A stretch of 64,000 nt of DNA from a bacterium (lineage in GTDB: Bacteria > Sysuimicrobiota > Sysuimicrobiia > Sysuimicrobiales > Segetimicrobiaceae), in contig DASYZR010000143.1 of NCBI GenBank assembly GCA_035945995.1, forward strand, positions 1 through 64,000, read 5' to 3'. Positions 24,491 to 35,716 of the stretch are shown here, piece after piece (the stretch's first letter is position 1; every line of letters starts with the position of its first letter). The notes below the pieces were generated by a model. That model was not told where the DNA came from. It worked only from the letters and a program-made list of their open reading frames with translations, and ran no database searches. The position numbers were made by a program, and so were the translations under genes.

Positions 24491-25311
24491 TCAGCGCTCG
24501 GCGATCGCCGCGCTGAGCTGCCGCACAAACGCGCCGACGCGGGCCAGGTCGCGCGGCGCCTCTTCGATCATCTGCACGAGCGCGCTGCCGACGATCACGC
24601 CGTCGGCCACCCGGGCGACCTCGCGGGCCTGGGCCGGGCGGCTGATGCCGAAGCCGACGCAGACCGGGGTGGCGGTCTCGGCCCGGATCCGCGCCACGAG
24701 CTCGGGGAGGCCTACGGGCAGCGCGTCGCGCACGCCGGTCACCCCGGTCCGCGACACGCAGTAGACGAACCCGGTCGACGCCGCGGCGACCGCCCGAATC
24801 CGCTCGGGCGTGCTCGTGGGCGCGGCCAGAAACACCGTCGCGAGCCCCGCGGGGCGCGCCGCGCCGGTGAGCTCCTCCGCGGTGTCGGGCGGCAGATCCG
24901 CGGCGATGAGGCCGTCGAGGCCGGCGGCCGCGGCGTCTTGCGCGAATCGGCCGGGTCCGTAGCGGAGAATCAGATTATAGTAAGTCATGAACACGAGCGG
25001 CGCCTGGGTGCGCGTCCGCAGCCGCGCGACGAGATCGAGCGCCGGACGGATTCCCATCCCCTGCGCCAAGGCGCGAAGGCCGGCGCGCTGGTTCACCGGA
25101 CCGTCGGCGATCGGATCGCTGAAGGGCACGCCGAGCTCCACCGCGTCCGCGCCGGAGGCGACCAGGGTCTCGACGAGGCGTTCCGTGGCCGGCACGTCGG
25201 GATCCCCCGCCATGACGTACGGAATCAAGGCGCAGCGCCGCTCGGCCCTGAGCCGCTCAAACGCCTGCACGAGGCGGTTGTTCGGGAGCACGGCCGTGGC
25301 TGCCGGGCCGG

Positions 25312-25315
<4 letters not shown>
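24491..25315 (-). CDS. trpA: Tryptophan synthase alpha chain
   Basis: It cleaves indole-3-glycerol phosphate to indole and glyceraldehyde 3-phosphate and passes indole to TrpB. '[11 protein letters not shown]' opens the barrel, '[16 protein letters not shown]' holds the catalytic Asp (with Glu in 'ELGVPFSDP'), and 'VCVGFGIS' binds phosphate. Length (274 aa) is normal. The GTG at 25315 overlaps the trpB stop (GTGA). It is the last gene of the T-box-led operon. Confidence 0.96.
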
Positions 25316-26552
<1,237 letters not shown>

Positions 26553-26556
<4 letters not shown>

Positions 26557-27191
26557 CCCCGCACCTCCTGCGCGGAGTTCCACTCCTGCACGCGGGCGAG
26601 AAACGCGCGAATCTTCTCCGGATCTGCCTCCCCGTCCGTCTCGACGCCCGTGGCGACGTCGACGGCGTAGGGCCGGACCCGGCGGATCGCGTCCTGGACG
26701 TTGTCCGCGGTCAGGCCGCCGGAGAGGATGATCGGTCCCGCGTCCCGCGCGCGCGCGGCAAGACTCCAGTCGAACGCCCGTCCCGTGCCCCCGGCCTCGC
26801 CGGGAACGTGGGCGTCGAGCAGAAACCCGGCGACGCGGTACCGCCCCAGGCCGACGACGCTCTCCGGCCCGCGCACCTTGATCCCCTTGATCACCGGCAG
26901 GTCGAAGCCGGCGCAGACCTCCGGGGATTCGGCGCCGTGGAGCTGCAGCGCGTCGAGGCCGACGCGCGCGGCGATGTCGCGCACCCGATCGGGGTCCTCG
27001 TCGACGAACACGCCGACCTTGCACACGAACGGCGGCAGCGCCCGCGCGATCTGCCGGGCGACCTCCGTCGGCACGTACCGCCGACCGGGCCGCCAGAAGT
27101 TGAACCCGACCGCGTCCGCGCCGGCCTCGGCCGCGACGAGCGCCTGGGCGAGGCGGCGGACGCCGCAGATCTTGACGCGGACCGCGATCAT
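26553..27191 (-). CDS. trpF: Phosphoribosylanthranilate isomerase
   Basis: This is the third step of tryptophan synthesis, an Amadori rearrangement of PRA to CdRP. 'VKICGVRR' carries the catalytic Cys, '[10 protein letters not shown]' is the central strand, and '[17 protein letters not shown]' holds the catalytic Asp and phosphate loop. Length is 212 aa. The ATG overlaps the trpS stop by ATGA, an odd neighbour, since trpF normally follows trpC. Confidence 0.95.
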
Positions 27192-28261
27192 TCGACGGCC
27201 GCCTCGTCGCGGACCCCGCGGAAGTAGTCCATCCCCATCCGCTCCAAACACAACGCCAACGTCGCCTGCGCCTCGCGGCGCGCGACCCGGCTGCCCTCGA
27301 GGACGATCTCGCGCAGGCGCTCCGGCTGCGCGGCCCACCGCGCCCGGCGGTCCCGGATCGGGTCGAGGAACTCGTTGATGACCCGAACGAGGCGCTTCTT
27401 GACCTCGACGTCGCCCACGGTCCCCTTGCGGTAGCGCTCCTTCAGCTCTTCGACCTCCGCGGCGTCCCGGTTGAACGCGTCGTGGTAGGTGAACACGGGA
27501 TTTCCCTCGACGTGCCCGGGATCGGTCGGGTGGATCCGCGTCGGATCCGTGAACATCCCCATGACCTTGCGCCGCACCGTCTCGGGGTCGTCGGAGAGAT
27601 CGATCGTGTTGCCGAGGGACTTGCTCATCTTGGCCTCGCCGTCCGTGCCCACGAGCGTGCCGACCCGGCCGGTGATCGTCGCCGGCTCGGGGAACACCGG
27701 CCCGTACAGCTCGTTGAAGCGGCGCGCGACCTCGCGCGTGACCTCGAGGTGGCTCGACTGGTCCTTGCCGACCGGCACGACGTCGGCGCGGACCATCAGG
27801 ATGTCCGCCGCCTGCAGGACCGGGTACGTCAGGAGGCCGGCGGTCGCGGTCTCGAGCTTGAGATCGCGCATGACTTCCTTGAGCGTCGGCACGCGCTGGA
27901 GCCGCGGGACCGTCGTCAGCATCGAGAAGATGAGGTGCAGCACGGCGACTTCGGGGACCAGCGACTGCACGTAGATCGTGCTGCGCTCCGGGTCGATGCC
28001 GACGCTCAGGTAGTCGAGCAGGAGATCCTCCACGTTGCCGGCGATCTCCCGGGTCCGCTCGACGCCGGTCGTGAGCACGTGGTAGTCGGCGACCAGGAAG
28101 AAGCACTCGTATTCTTCCTGCAGCCGGAGGCGGTTCTCGAGTGAGCCGACGTAGTGTCCGATGTGCAGCCGGCCGGTGGGCCGGTCGCCCGTGAGGAGCC
28201 GGCCTTTCTTGCCCGGCGCGGTCCGCCGGACGGCCGTGTGGGTGGTCTGGGTCTCAGGCAT
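27188..28261 (-). CDS. trpS: Tryptophanyl-tRNA synthetase
   Basis: This is a class I synthetase that charges tRNA-Trp. The HIGH motif is at residues 33-36 and KMSKS at 211-215; '[15 protein letters not shown]' and 'ADYHVLTTG' are typical of TrpRS. At 357 aa it is full length. It sits inside the trp operon between trpC and trpF, overlapping trpC by 8 nt and trpF by 4 nt. Since the operon leader senses uncharged tRNA-Trp, the enzyme that relieves the signal is made from the same transcript. Confidence 0.96.
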   Translation of the reverse strand: MPETQTTHTAVRRTAPGKKGRLLTGDRPTGRLHIGHYVGSLENRLRLQEEYECFFLVADYHVLTTGVERTREIAGNVEDLLLDYLSVGIDPERSTIYVQSLVPEVAVLHLIFSMLTTVPRLQRVPTLKEVMRDLKLETATAGLLTYPVLQAADILMVRADVVPVGKDQSSHLEVTREVARRFNELYGPVFPEPATITGRVGTLVGTDGEAKMSKSLGNTIDLSDDPETVRRKVMGMFTDPTRIHPTDPGHVEGNPVFTYHDAFNRDAAEVEELKERYRKGTVGDVEVKKRLVRVINEFLDPIRDRRARWAAQPERLREIVLEGSRVARREAQATLALCLERMGMDYFRGVRDEAAVE

Positions 28262-29108
28262 GGTCCCTCCCCGTGTTCGCCCCTCCGACGGGACGCTCTT
28301 CCGGCCCCGCGCCGAGCAACTCGCGGACGCGGGCGCCCGGGTCGGCCGACCGCATCAGCGCCGAGCCGACGAGCACGGCATCGACGCCGAGCCGCGCCAT
28401 TTCCTCGACGTCCCGCCGCTCCGCGATGCCGCTTTCGGCCACCACCGTCACGCCGGACGGGACGCGGGGCCGCAGCCGCCGGGTCACCTCGAGCGAGGTC
28501 GCGAGCGTATCGAGGTTGCGGTTGTTGATGCCCACCAGGCCCGCGCTGGCCGCGAGCGCCGCCTCGAGCTCGCCGTCCGTGTGCACCTCGACGAGCGCCG
28601 CCATGCCGAGGTCCGCCGCGAGGGCCATGAGGTCCGCGGCCGCGGCCCGGTCCAGGATCGCCGCGATCAGGAGCACGGCGTCGGCGCCGATCGCCCGCGC
28701 CTCGTACACCTGATAGGGTTCCAGCGTGAAGTCCTTGCGCAGCAGCGGAACCTCGACGGCCCGCCGCACCCGCGTCAGATGCTCGTCGGCGCCGTGAAAG
28801 AACCGCGCGTCCGTGAGCACGGAGATCGCGGCCGCACCGGCTGCGGCGTAGGCGCGCGCGATCGCCGCGGGATCGAAGTCCGCGCGGATCGTCCCGGCGG
28901 AGGGCGACGCGCCTTTGACTTCCGCGATCAGCCGGATGCCCCCGCCTGAGCCGGTCAGCGGCCCGCCTGGGGCGCGCAGCGCGGCGTGGAAGGGCCGCGC
29001 GGGTGGGGCGTCCGCGGCCCGCCCGCGCACGTCCGCGGCGGGCATCCGCCGCCGGCGGTCCGCCAGCTCCTCGCGTTTGTGTGCCACAATCTGCTCGAGG
29101 ACGCCCAT
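28254..29108 (-). CDS. trpC: Indole-3-glycerol phosphate synthase
   Basis: It converts CdRP to indole-3-glycerol phosphate. Conserved strands 'LIAEVKGASPSAG' (catalytic Glu and Lys), 'VPLLRKDFTLEPYQVYEAR' (split as 'LLRKDFTLEPYQ'), 'VGINNRNLDT' and 'VAESGIAERRDV' are all present. Length is 284 aa, with a short variable C-terminal tail that overlaps the trpS start. It is monofunctional, not fused to trpF. Confidence 0.96.
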   Translation of the reverse strand: MGVLEQIVAHKREELADRRRRMPAADVRGRAADAPPARPFHAALRAPGGPLTGSGGGIRLIAEVKGASPSAGTIRADFDPAAIARAYAAAGAAAISVLTDARFFHGADEHLTRVRRAVEVPLLRKDFTLEPYQVYEARAIGADAVLLIAAILDRAAAADLMALAADLGMAALVEVHTDGELEAALAASAGLVGINNRNLDTLATSLEVTRRLRPRVPSGVTVVAESGIAERRDVEEMARLGVDAVLVGSALMRSADPGARVRELLGAGPEERPVGGANTGRDHA

Positions 29109-29114
29109 CGCCGG

Positions 29115-30134
29115 CTACGCGAACTTCGTCCGAAGCCGCAGCGCCTCGAGCCGGTCGTACGCGCGCCCGGTGTCGATGCTCTGCGCCGCCCGGGTCACGC
29201 CGTCGTCGAACGTCTCGGCGATCCCCGCCGCGACGAGGGCGACGCCGGCGTTCAGCACCACGATGTCCCGGCGGGGCCCGCGCTCGTTCCCGTTCAAGAT
29301 CGCGACGGTTGTCGCGGCGTTCTCCTGCGGCGTGCCGCCGCGGAGATCCTCGAGCGCCGCCCGCCGGAAGCCGAACTGCTCCGGGGTGATCGTGGACGTG
29401 CGCACCGCCTCGTCCCGGACTTCCGTCACCTGGGTCGGCCCGCACAGCGTGATCTCGTCCATGCCGTCGAGACCGTGCACCACGAAGGCCCGGTCGGCGC
29501 CGAGCTGCGCCAGCACCCGGCCCATCACCTCGGTGTGCGCCGGGCTCGGCACGCCCTGCAGGTAGCGGCGCGCACCGGCCGGGTTGGTGAGCGGGCCGAG
29601 GATGTTGAAGACCGTCCGGATGCCGATCTCGCGCCGGGGCGCCAGCGCGTGCTTGAACGCCGGATGGAACCGCGGCGCGAACAGGAAGCCGATCCCGACC
29701 TCCTCGACGCAGGCCTGGACGACCTCGGGCGGCGCCTCGAGATTCACGCCCAGCGCCTCGAGGACGTCGGCGGCGCCGCTGCGGCTGCTGGCGGCCCGGT
29801 TGCCGTGCTTCGCGACGTGCCCGCCGGCGCCGGCGATCACGAACGCCGAGGTGGTCGAGATGTTGAACGTGTTGAGGCGATCGCCGCCGGTGCCCACCAC
29901 GTCGACGAGGTGGTCGGCGCGGGGCGCGATCGTCACGGCGTGTTCGCGAATCGCGCGGGCGAACCCGGTGATCTCGTCGACCGTCTCGCCGCGGATCGCG
30001 AGCCCGGTGATGAAGGCGGCGATCTGCGCCGGCGTGGCCTCGCCGTCCATGATGTGGCTCATCGCGGCGTGAGCCTCCGCCTCCGTGAGGGTCTCGCGGG
30101 CGGCGACTTTGGCGATCGCGGGTCGCAGCGGCAT
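29115..30134 (-). CDS. trpD: Anthranilate phosphoribosyltransferase
   Basis: It transfers ribose 5-phosphate from PRPP to anthranilate. 'DVVGTGGDRLNTFNIST' is the PRPP/glycine loop, slightly altered from the usual GTGGD, and 'VAKHGNRAASSRSGAADVLEALG' (split as 'KHGNRAASSRSGAADV') is the anthranilate site. 'NPAGARRYLQGV' follows. Length is 339 aa. It is separate from trpG and 6 bp from trpC. Confidence 0.96.
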   Translation of the reverse strand: MPLRPAIAKVAARETLTEAEAHAAMSHIMDGEATPAQIAAFITGLAIRGETVDEITGFARAIREHAVTIAPRADHLVDVVGTGGDRLNTFNISTTSAFVIAGAGGHVAKHGNRAASSRSGAADVLEALGVNLEAPPEVVQACVEEVGIGFLFAPRFHPAFKHALAPRREIGIRTVFNILGPLTNPAGARRYLQGVPSPAHTEVMGRVLAQLGADRAFVVHGLDGMDEITLCGPTQVTEVRDEAVRTSTITPEQFGFRRAALEDLRGGTPQENAATTVAILNGNERGPRRDIVVLNAGVALVAAGIAETFDDGVTRAAQSIDTGRAYDRLEALRLRTKFA

Positions 30135-30138
30135 CGTG

Positions 30139-30771
30139 CTAGCTCCCCACGGCTACCGCCGGCGCCTGCGGGAGCGTTCCGGCGAGTCCCGGCGGCGTCT
30201 GTCCCCGCGCCACCGCCAGGAAGTTCCGGAGTATGGCGTGCCCGTAGTCGGTCAGCACCGATTCGGGGTGGAACTGCACCCCCTCGACGATCGCGGTGCG
30301 GTGACGCACGCCCATGATGACGCCGTCCTCGGTGCGGGCGGAGACTTCGAGCGACGGCGGCAGGCGGCCGGGGTCGATCACCAGCGAGTGGTATCGCGTG
30401 CCGGTGATCGGGCTCGGCAGCCCCGTGAAGATCGTCCGGCCGTCGTGATGGATGCGGGACGTCTTGCCATGCACCGGCGCGAGGCCCCGCACGACCGCGC
30501 CGCCGCAGGCCGCGCCGATGCACTGGTGTCCGAGGCAGACGCCGAGGATCGGGACCCGCCCGGCGAGGGATGCGACGAGCGGCGTGCTCACGCCCGCTTC
30601 CGCCGGGGTGCACGGGCCGGGCGAGACCACGATCGCCTCCGGCCGCAGGGCCGCGATCTCGTCGACCGTGCTCGCGTCGTTTCGGCGGACCTCGAGCTCC
30701 TCCCCGAGCTCGCCGAGATACTGCACGAGGTTGTACGTGAACGAGTCGTAGTTGTCGATAACCAGGATCAT
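30139..30771 (-). CDS. trpG: Anthranilate synthase glutamine amidotransferase
   Basis: This is a class I glutaminase that supplies ammonia to TrpE. It opens '[20 protein letters not shown]'. The catalytic Cys is in '[10 protein letters not shown]' and the His-Glu pair is in '[11 protein letters not shown]'. Length is 210 aa, with a ~20-aa Ala/Pro-rich tail. Similar subunits also serve PabB; none is seen here, so a dual role is possible but unproven. Confidence 0.95.
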   Translation of the reverse strand: MILVIDNYDSFTYNLVQYLGELGEELEVRRNDASTVDEIAALRPEAIVVSPGPCTPAEAGVSTPLVASLAGRVPILGVCLGHQCIGAACGGAVVRGLAPVHGKTSRIHHDGRTIFTGLPSPITGTRYHSLVIDPGRLPPSLEVSARTEDGVIMGVRHRTAIVEGVQFHPESVLTDYGHAILRNFLAVARGQTPPGLAGTLPQAPAVAVGS

Positions 30772-30817
30772 CGCCGTCTCCTCCGCCGGGCCCGCGACAT
30801 GGTGCGACGCCGTGGCC

Positions 30818-32299
30818 CTACAGACCGCGCCGCGCCATCTCGATGGCGCGGATGAGCACCTTCGCCTTGTTCACGGTCTCGTCGTACTCCGCGGCGGGCT
30901 CGGAGTCCGCGACGATGCCGCCGCCGGCCTGGACGTACGCCACGCCGCCGCGCAGCGCCAGCGTGCGGATCGCGATGCACGTGTCGAGCGCGCCGCCGAA
31001 ACCCGCGTAGCCCACCGCGCCGGCGTACGGCCCGCGCGTCGTCGGCTCCAGCTCGTCGAGGATCTCCATCGCCCGGACCTTCGGCGCGCCGCTCACGGTG
31101 CCATGGGGAAACACGGCGCGCAGCACGTCGAACGCGTCGAGCCCCGGCCGGAGCCGGCCCTCGACGAGGCTCACGATGTGCATGACGTGCGAGTAGCGCT
31201 CGACCGTCATGAGCTCGGGGACGCGCACGGTCCCGTACCGCGCGACGCGCCCGACGTCGTTGCGCGTCAGGTCGACGAGCATGACGTGCTCGGCGCGTTC
31301 CTTCTCGCTCCCGAGCATCTCCTGCTCGAGCCGCCGGTCCTCGCCGTCGTCGAGGCCGCGCCGGCGGGTGCCGGCGATCGGGCGCATCTGGATGCGATCG
31401 CCCTCGAGCCGGACCAGGAGCTCCGGAGACGCCCCGACGAGGGTCGCGTCGCCGCCGCCGAGATAGAACATGAACGGCGACGGGTTGATGGCGCGCACGG
31501 CGCGGTAGACGGCGAACGGGTCGAGATCGCCGACGTCCGCGGCAAAGCGCTGCGAGAACACGATCTGGAAGGCGTCGCCGGCGTGGATGTACGCCCGGCA
31601 GGCCTCGACCGCCGCGAGATAGCGCTCCCGCGTCATGTTGGAGCGCAGCCGCAGCGGCGGATACGGGCCCCCGGCCGGGACCGCGGGCATCGGCGCGCGG
31701 AGCAGGTCGATCCACCGCTCGATCCGCTCCCGCGCGTCGTGGTAGGCGCGTTCGGCGCCGTCGTCGACGCACGCGTTGGCCACGATCCGGATCCGGTGGC
31801 GGACGTGGTCGAAGATTACCACGGTGTCGGCGAGGGCGAGACTGAGGATCGGCAGGCCGTAATCGTCGGGAGGCTGGTTCGGCAGACGTTCGATCGTGCG
31901 GATCAGATCATAGCCGAAGTGCCCGACCAACCCCCCGTAAAATCGCGGCAGGGCCGGATCGGCGACGGGACGGTATCGCGCGAGCACGTCGCGGGCCGCG
32001 GCGAGCGGCTCCTGCCGGAGGCGGCGGACCGTACCGCCCTCGTGGATCTCCACGCGATCGGCGAACGCGCGCAGCACAAGACGCGGCGCGGCACCCAGGA
32101 ACGAGTAGCGCGCAACCTTCTCGCTGCCCTCCGCGCTCTCGAGCAGGAACGGGTACGGCAGGTGCCGGATGCGCAGAAACGCGGAGATCGGCGTGTCGAG
32201 GTCCGCCATGATCTCGCACGAGACGGGCACGAGATTCCCTTCCCGGGCCCGGCGGTCGAACTCGGTCACGGTGGGCGCGAGCGGGACGGCGGCGCTCAC
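30818..32299 (-). CDS. trpE: Anthranilate synthase component I
   Basis: It makes anthranilate from chorismate and ammonia. The chorismate-binding domain has '[13 protein letters not shown]', '[16 protein letters not shown]' and '[17 protein letters not shown]'. The N-terminal '[10 protein letters not shown]' matches the LLES motif that binds tryptophan in feedback-sensitive enzymes, so allosteric inhibition is likely. The start is GTG 32299, overlapping the tyrA stop (GTGA). Length is 493 aa, normal. Confidence 0.95.
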   Translation of the reverse strand: MSAAVPLAPTVTEFDRRAREGNLVPVSCEIMADLDTPISAFLRIRHLPYPFLLESAEGSEKVARYSFLGAAPRLVLRAFADRVEIHEGGTVRRLRQEPLAAARDVLARYRPVADPALPRFYGGLVGHFGYDLIRTIERLPNQPPDDYGLPILSLALADTVVIFDHVRHRIRIVANACVDDGAERAYHDARERIERWIDLLRAPMPAVPAGGPYPPLRLRSNMTRERYLAAVEACRAYIHAGDAFQIVFSQRFAADVGDLDPFAVYRAVRAINPSPFMFYLGGGDATLVGASPELLVRLEGDRIQMRPIAGTRRRGLDDGEDRRLEQEMLGSEKERAEHVMLVDLTRNDVGRVARYGTVRVPELMTVERYSHVMHIVSLVEGRLRPGLDAFDVLRAVFPHGTVSGAPKVRAMEILDELEPTTRGPYAGAVGYAGFGGALDTCIAIRTLALRGGVAYVQAGGGIVADSEPAAEYDETVNKAKVLIRAIEMARRGL

Positions 32300-33150
32300 G
32301 GCTCGCTCCGCGACGAGAGCTCGAGGCGCGCGCGGCGCGCGTCGTCGAGCAGCTCTTCTAAGTTTGTCCCGCCGGCGAGCGCGCGCTCCAGGCGATCGAG
32401 CCGGTCGCGAAATGCGCGCAGCGCCTCGACGATCTCCCCCCGGTTGAGCCGGCAGATCTGCGCCCACAACGGCACGGGGCTGCCGGCGACCCGCGTCGCC
32501 CCGAGGAACGACGGCCCGGCGGCCGCGGTCTCCCCCTCCGCCGCGCCCACGAGCGCCGCGGCCACGAGATACGGCAGGTGGCTCACCCGCGCCACCGCCC
32601 GGTCGTGCGCGTCCGGGTCCACCACCATCGGCCGGGCTCCGAGCGCCTGCGCGAGCGCGGCCAGGCGGTCCAGCGCCGCCTCCGCCGTCGCGGTAGTGCG
32701 CGTGAGGAGGTACACCGATCCCTCGAACAGCTCCGCGGACGCGGCGCCCACGCCGCGGCTTTCGTTGCCGGCCATGGGGTGGCCGCCGACGAACGCCACG
32801 CCCCGCTCGGGATCGAGGGCCGGTTCGACCGCCCGAACGATCTCGGCCTTTACGCTCGCCACGTCGGTCAGGATCGCCCCCGCCGCGAGGTATGGCAGAA
32901 TCTCCCGCGCCAGCGGGACGATGAGATCGGGCGGGGTGGCCAGCACCACAAGGTCCGCCCCCGCGACACCCTCCACCGGATCGGTGGTCCCGCGATCGAT
33001 CGCGCCGCGCGTGCGGGCCGTGCCCAGGGTCTCGGGCACGCGGGCGACCCCGACCACCTCGCGCGCGAGCCGCCGCCGGCGCATCGCCATGCCGAGCGAG
33101 CCGCCGATGAGGCCCACCCCAATGACCGCCGCGCGGGCAAACGGCGTCAT
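32296..33150 (-). CDS. tyrA: Prephenate dehydrogenase
   Basis: An NAD(P)-binding GxGxxG ('VIGVGLIGGSLGMAM', residues 9-23) leads a TyrA-type dehydrogenase. 'FVGGHPMAGNESRG' contains the catalytic His and the prephenate loop. It oxidatively decarboxylates prephenate to 4-hydroxyphenylpyruvate for tyrosine. At 284 aa it lacks the C-terminal ACT domain found in many Gram-positive TyrA proteins, so feedback by tyrosine may work otherwise. It lies between aroF and trpE in the tryptophan-controlled operon. Confidence 0.92.
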   Translation of the reverse strand: MTPFARAAVIGVGLIGGSLGMAMRRRRLAREVVGVARVPETLGTARTRGAIDRGTTDPVEGVAGADLVVLATPPDLIVPLAREILPYLAAGAILTDVASVKAEIVRAVEPALDPERGVAFVGGHPMAGNESRGVGAASAELFEGSVYLLTRTTATAEAALDRLAALAQALGARPMVVDPDAHDRAVARVSHLPYLVAAALVGAAEGETAAAGPSFLGATRVAGSPVPLWAQICRLNRGEIVEALRAFRDRLDRLERALAGGTNLEELLDDARRARLELSSRSEP

Positions 33151-33158
33151 CGCCGCGC

Positions 33159-34181
33159 CTACACCCGCCGCCCGACCGCGAGGGCGATGCCGTCGAGCTC
33201 CTGCATCAGCAGCGCGAAGCTCTCCAGCGTGAGCAGTTGCGGCCCGTCGCAGAGGGCGTGATCCGGCTCCGGATGCACCTCGACGAGCAGCCCGTCCGCG
33301 CCGGCGGCCACGCCTGCCCGGGCCATCGGGATGACGAGCCTGGACTTGCCGGGCCCGTGACAGGGATCGACGATCACCGGCAGGTGGCTCAGCGATTTCA
33401 GGACCGGCACGGCCGTGATGTCGAGCGTGTAGCGCGTGTACGTCTCGAACGTGCGGATGCCGCGCTCGCACAGCACGACTTTGGGGTTGCCCTCGGCCAT
33501 GATGTACTCGGCGGCCAGGAGCAGCTCTTCGATCGTCGCGCTCGGTCCGCGCTTCAGCAGCACCGGATGCCCGGACCGCCCGACCTCGCGCAGCAGCGTG
33601 TAGTTCTGCATGTTGCGGGCCCCGATCTGCACCATGTCCGCGTATTCCATGACGAGCTCCAGTTGATGGGCGTCCATGGCTTCGGTGACCAGCGGCATGC
33701 CGGTCTCGGCGCGCGCCTCGGCGAGGATCTTGAGGCCTTCCTCTTCCAGCCCCTGGAACGAGTACGGCGAAGTGCGGGGCTTGAAGGCCCCCCCGCGGAG
33801 GATCTGCGCGCCGGCGGCTTTGACCGAGCGCGCCGTCCGCAGCGTCTGCTCGCGGGTTTCCACCGTGCACGGCCCGGCCATGACGACGACGCGGCCGCCG
33901 CCGATCGCCACGTCCCGCACCCACACGATCGAATCCTTGCCGCCGTGAAACTCGCGGTTGACGAGCTTGTACGGCTGGAGGATGCGCACCACGCTTTCGA
34001 CGCCCGGCAGCGCTTCCAGACTCTGGCGAAGCGACTCCTTGGTGTGACTGTCTCCCACCACGCCGATCACCGTCCGTTCGACGCCTTCCATGACCTGCGT
34101 GCGAAGTCCGGCTTCCTCGATCTGCCGCGTCACCGCCTCGCGCTCGGCCCGGCTGTATCCCGGCTGCATGACGACGATCAT
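33159..34181 (-). CDS. aroF: 3-deoxy-7-phosphoheptulonate synthase (DAHP synthase)
   Basis: First step of the shikimate pathway, joining PEP and erythrose 4-phosphate. This is the type I-beta (AroF/Thermotoga) form. A ~70-aa N-terminal regulatory ferredoxin-like domain ('[20 protein letters not shown]', shown as '[15 protein letters not shown]') precedes the KDO8P-synthase-like barrel: 'VMAGPCTVE', '[16 protein letters not shown]', '[10 protein letters not shown]' and '[11 protein letters not shown]'. Length is 340 aa. It is the first gene after the T-box leader, so flux into the whole pathway responds to tRNA-Trp charging. Confidence 0.95.
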   Translation of the reverse strand: MIVVMQPGYSRAEREAVTRQIEEAGLRTQVMEGVERTVIGVVGDSHTKESLRQSLEALPGVESVVRILQPYKLVNREFHGGKDSIVWVRDVAIGGGRVVVMAGPCTVETREQTLRTARSVKAAGAQILRGGAFKPRTSPYSFQGLEEEGLKILAEARAETGMPLVTEAMDAHQLELVMEYADMVQIGARNMQNYTLLREVGRSGHPVLLKRGPSATIEELLLAAEYIMAEGNPKVVLCERGIRTFETYTRYTLDITAVPVLKSLSHLPVIVDPCHGPGKSRLVIPMARAGVAAGADGLLVEVHPEPDHALCDGPQLLTLESFALLMQELDGIALAVGRRV

Positions 34182-34208
34182 CCCGCCCGCCTCCTTGCCG
34201 CGAAATAC

Positions 34209-34240
34209 ACAAGCCCCCCGTCCTCTCGGGACGGGAGGCT
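34209..34240 (-). terminator. T-box intrinsic terminator
   Basis: In transcript sense AGCCTCCCGTCC and GGACGGGGGGCTT form a GC-rich hairpin around CGAGA, followed by a modestly U-rich tail (GTGTATTT). It lies just downstream of the T-box antiterminator sequence and 28 nt before the aroF start, as expected for a transcriptional T-box switch. Confidence 0.8.
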
Positions 34241-34535
34241 CATCGGGCCCCGCGGTACCACCCCACTTCCCCGGCGCGACACCGGGGCGCTCGACGGGAC
34301 GGAGCCGCCCGTCTGGGGCGCGGCTCGATCCCGGCCTCCGGATTACGGGGGAGGATGCCGGCGGCGACTACTCAGCGGGCGGCCCACAGCGTGAGCCAGT
34401 ACGTCCGCCGCCTTTCGGTCCGCCCCTCACGGGTCCATTCGGTCCGGGCATCCGTCCCGCGCTTTCACCGTGTTCGCGCGGGTCTCTACGATCGGACCGC
34501 CCGGCCTACTCGCCCCGGTCATCAGGTTTGGTACC
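34209..34535 (-). promoter_or_regulatory. T-box riboswitch leader, Trp (UGG) specifier
   Basis: Reading the minus strand, all T-box landmarks occur in order: an AGTA element in GCGAGTAGG (34510-34507), an AGAGA bulge, a distal loop with ACGGTGAAAG, then the specifier GAA-TGG-AC with codon TGG at 34437-34435. The T-box itself, GTGGGGTGGTACCGCG, is at 34268-34253, with the UGGU bulge that pairs the tRNA acceptor end. The terminator follows at once. Binding of uncharged tRNA-Trp should stabilise the antiterminator and turn on aroF-tyrA-trpEGDCSFBA. A TTGACT hexamer at 34559-34554 could be the -35; its -10 is weak. Confidence 0.9.
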
Positions 34536-34633
34536 CTCCATGGTAGCACAAGAAGTCAAGTCCAGGCGAAAAGCGCAACGTCCACGGTTCACGATAGGGC
34601 CGGCGGCGGCGAATTGCCGCCGGTTGCCGGCGG

Positions 34634-35716
34634 CTAAAGAATCAGGTGCAGGTCGCCGAATTCGTGCCAGAGGTATCCGCCGGCGATCGCCGCACGATAG
34701 GCGTGCTCGAGGTGTGTCCGCCCGGCGAACGCCGTCAACATCGCGAGATGCGACGCCCGCGGCTCGTGAAAGCCGGTGAGCAAAGCGTCCACTGTGCGGA
34801 TCCGCCGCTCGGGTGTGATCACGAGATCGGTCCATCCCTGCGACGCTATGAGCCGCCCCCGCGGATCGACCGCGCTTTCGAGGGCGCGGACGACGGTGGT
34901 GCCGACCGCGATCACCCGGCGGCCGCGCTCCCGGGCCGCTTCGATCGCCGCCACCGCCTCTCGCGGGACACGGTACCACTCTTCGATCGGCGGTTCGTCG
35001 CGCTCGAGGCTCGCGACACCTGTGTGGAGCGTAATCCGAGCCAGGCCGATGCCGCGTGCGGCGGAACGGGCGAGAACGTCGGGGGTGAACGCACGCCCCG
35101 CCGACGGCATCTCCGCCGATCCCGGCTCCCGCGCGTACACGGTCTGGTACATCGCCAAGGGCCATTCACCGCGCACGTACGGGTAGGCGATCGGCCGGCC
35201 CACGCGCGCGAGGTACTCGAACGCCGGCGCCCGCAGTTGGAGTTGCGCGATCCACAGGCGCTGCGATCCGGGGTAGGAGGCGACGATCCGGGCCACTCCG
35301 CCGCCGGGCAGGGCTAGAACTTCGCCGAGGTCGACGCGGGTCTGCCGCGGCTCGACAATCCACAACGACGCGGGGAGGCTTGTCGAGAGGTGCAAAGCCA
35401 CGGCGGTGCCGTCGGCGCGGCGTGCCGTGAGCGCCGCCGGAAGCGTCCCAGAATCGTTCACTACGAGCAGGTCGCCGGGCCGGAGCACGTCGGGTAGATC
35501 CGCAAACCGGTAGTGGCCGACCCGGCCGCTCTCCCGATGGGTCACGAGGAGGCGGACTTGGTCGCGCCTGAGGCCGCGCGCCTCCGGCGGCTCGCGTGCC
35601 TCGAGCTCGGGCGGCAGGGCAAACTCCGGCACGCGGTCCCGGGGCGTGTTCGGGTCATGGCTCAACGATGGGGTGGGGGCTGCCGCGACGGCGGTTAGTG
35701 TCGCAAGCGGCATCAT
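34634..35716 (-). CDS. QueA-like S-adenosylmethionine:tRNA ribosyltransferase-isomerase (360 aa)
   Basis: The family pattern is clear: 'FALPPELEAREPPEARGL' and 'GDLLVVNDSGTLPAAL' at the N-terminus, 'YQTVYAREPGSAEMPSAGRAFT', 'VIAVGTTVVRALES' and 'TVDALLTGFHEPRASHLAML' at the C-terminus. QueA adds the epoxycyclopentanediol of queuosine to tRNA using SAM. Here the conserved EHxMHxE stretch is replaced by 'LERDEPPIEEWYRVP', and the middle is shortened. That marks a divergent paralogue seen in lineages without a queuosine pathway, so the substrate may differ. It overlaps the upstream SDR by 4 nt. No tgt, queC, queD or queG is nearby. Confidence 0.8.
   Translation of the reverse strand: MMPLATLTAVAAAPTPSLSHDPNTPRDRVPEFALPPELEAREPPEARGLRRDQVRLLVTHRESGRVGHYRFADLPDVLRPGDLLVVNDSGTLPAALTARRADGTAVALHLSTSLPASLWIVEPRQTRVDLGEVLALPGGGVARIVASYPGSQRLWIAQLQLRAPAFEYLARVGRPIAYPYVRGEWPLAMYQTVYAREPGSAEMPSAGRAFTPDVLARSAARGIGLARITLHTGVASLERDEPPIEEWYRVPREAVAAIEAARERGRRVIAVGTTVVRALESAVDPRGRLIASQGWTDLVITPERRIRTVDALLTGFHEPRASHLAMLTAFAGRTHLEHAYRAAIAGGYLWHEFGDLHLIL

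Noticed and set aside
30752-33232. Long forward open frame opposite trpE and tyrA
   Set aside because: This is an antisense artefact of high GC; no motif or ribosome site, and the minus-strand genes are certain.
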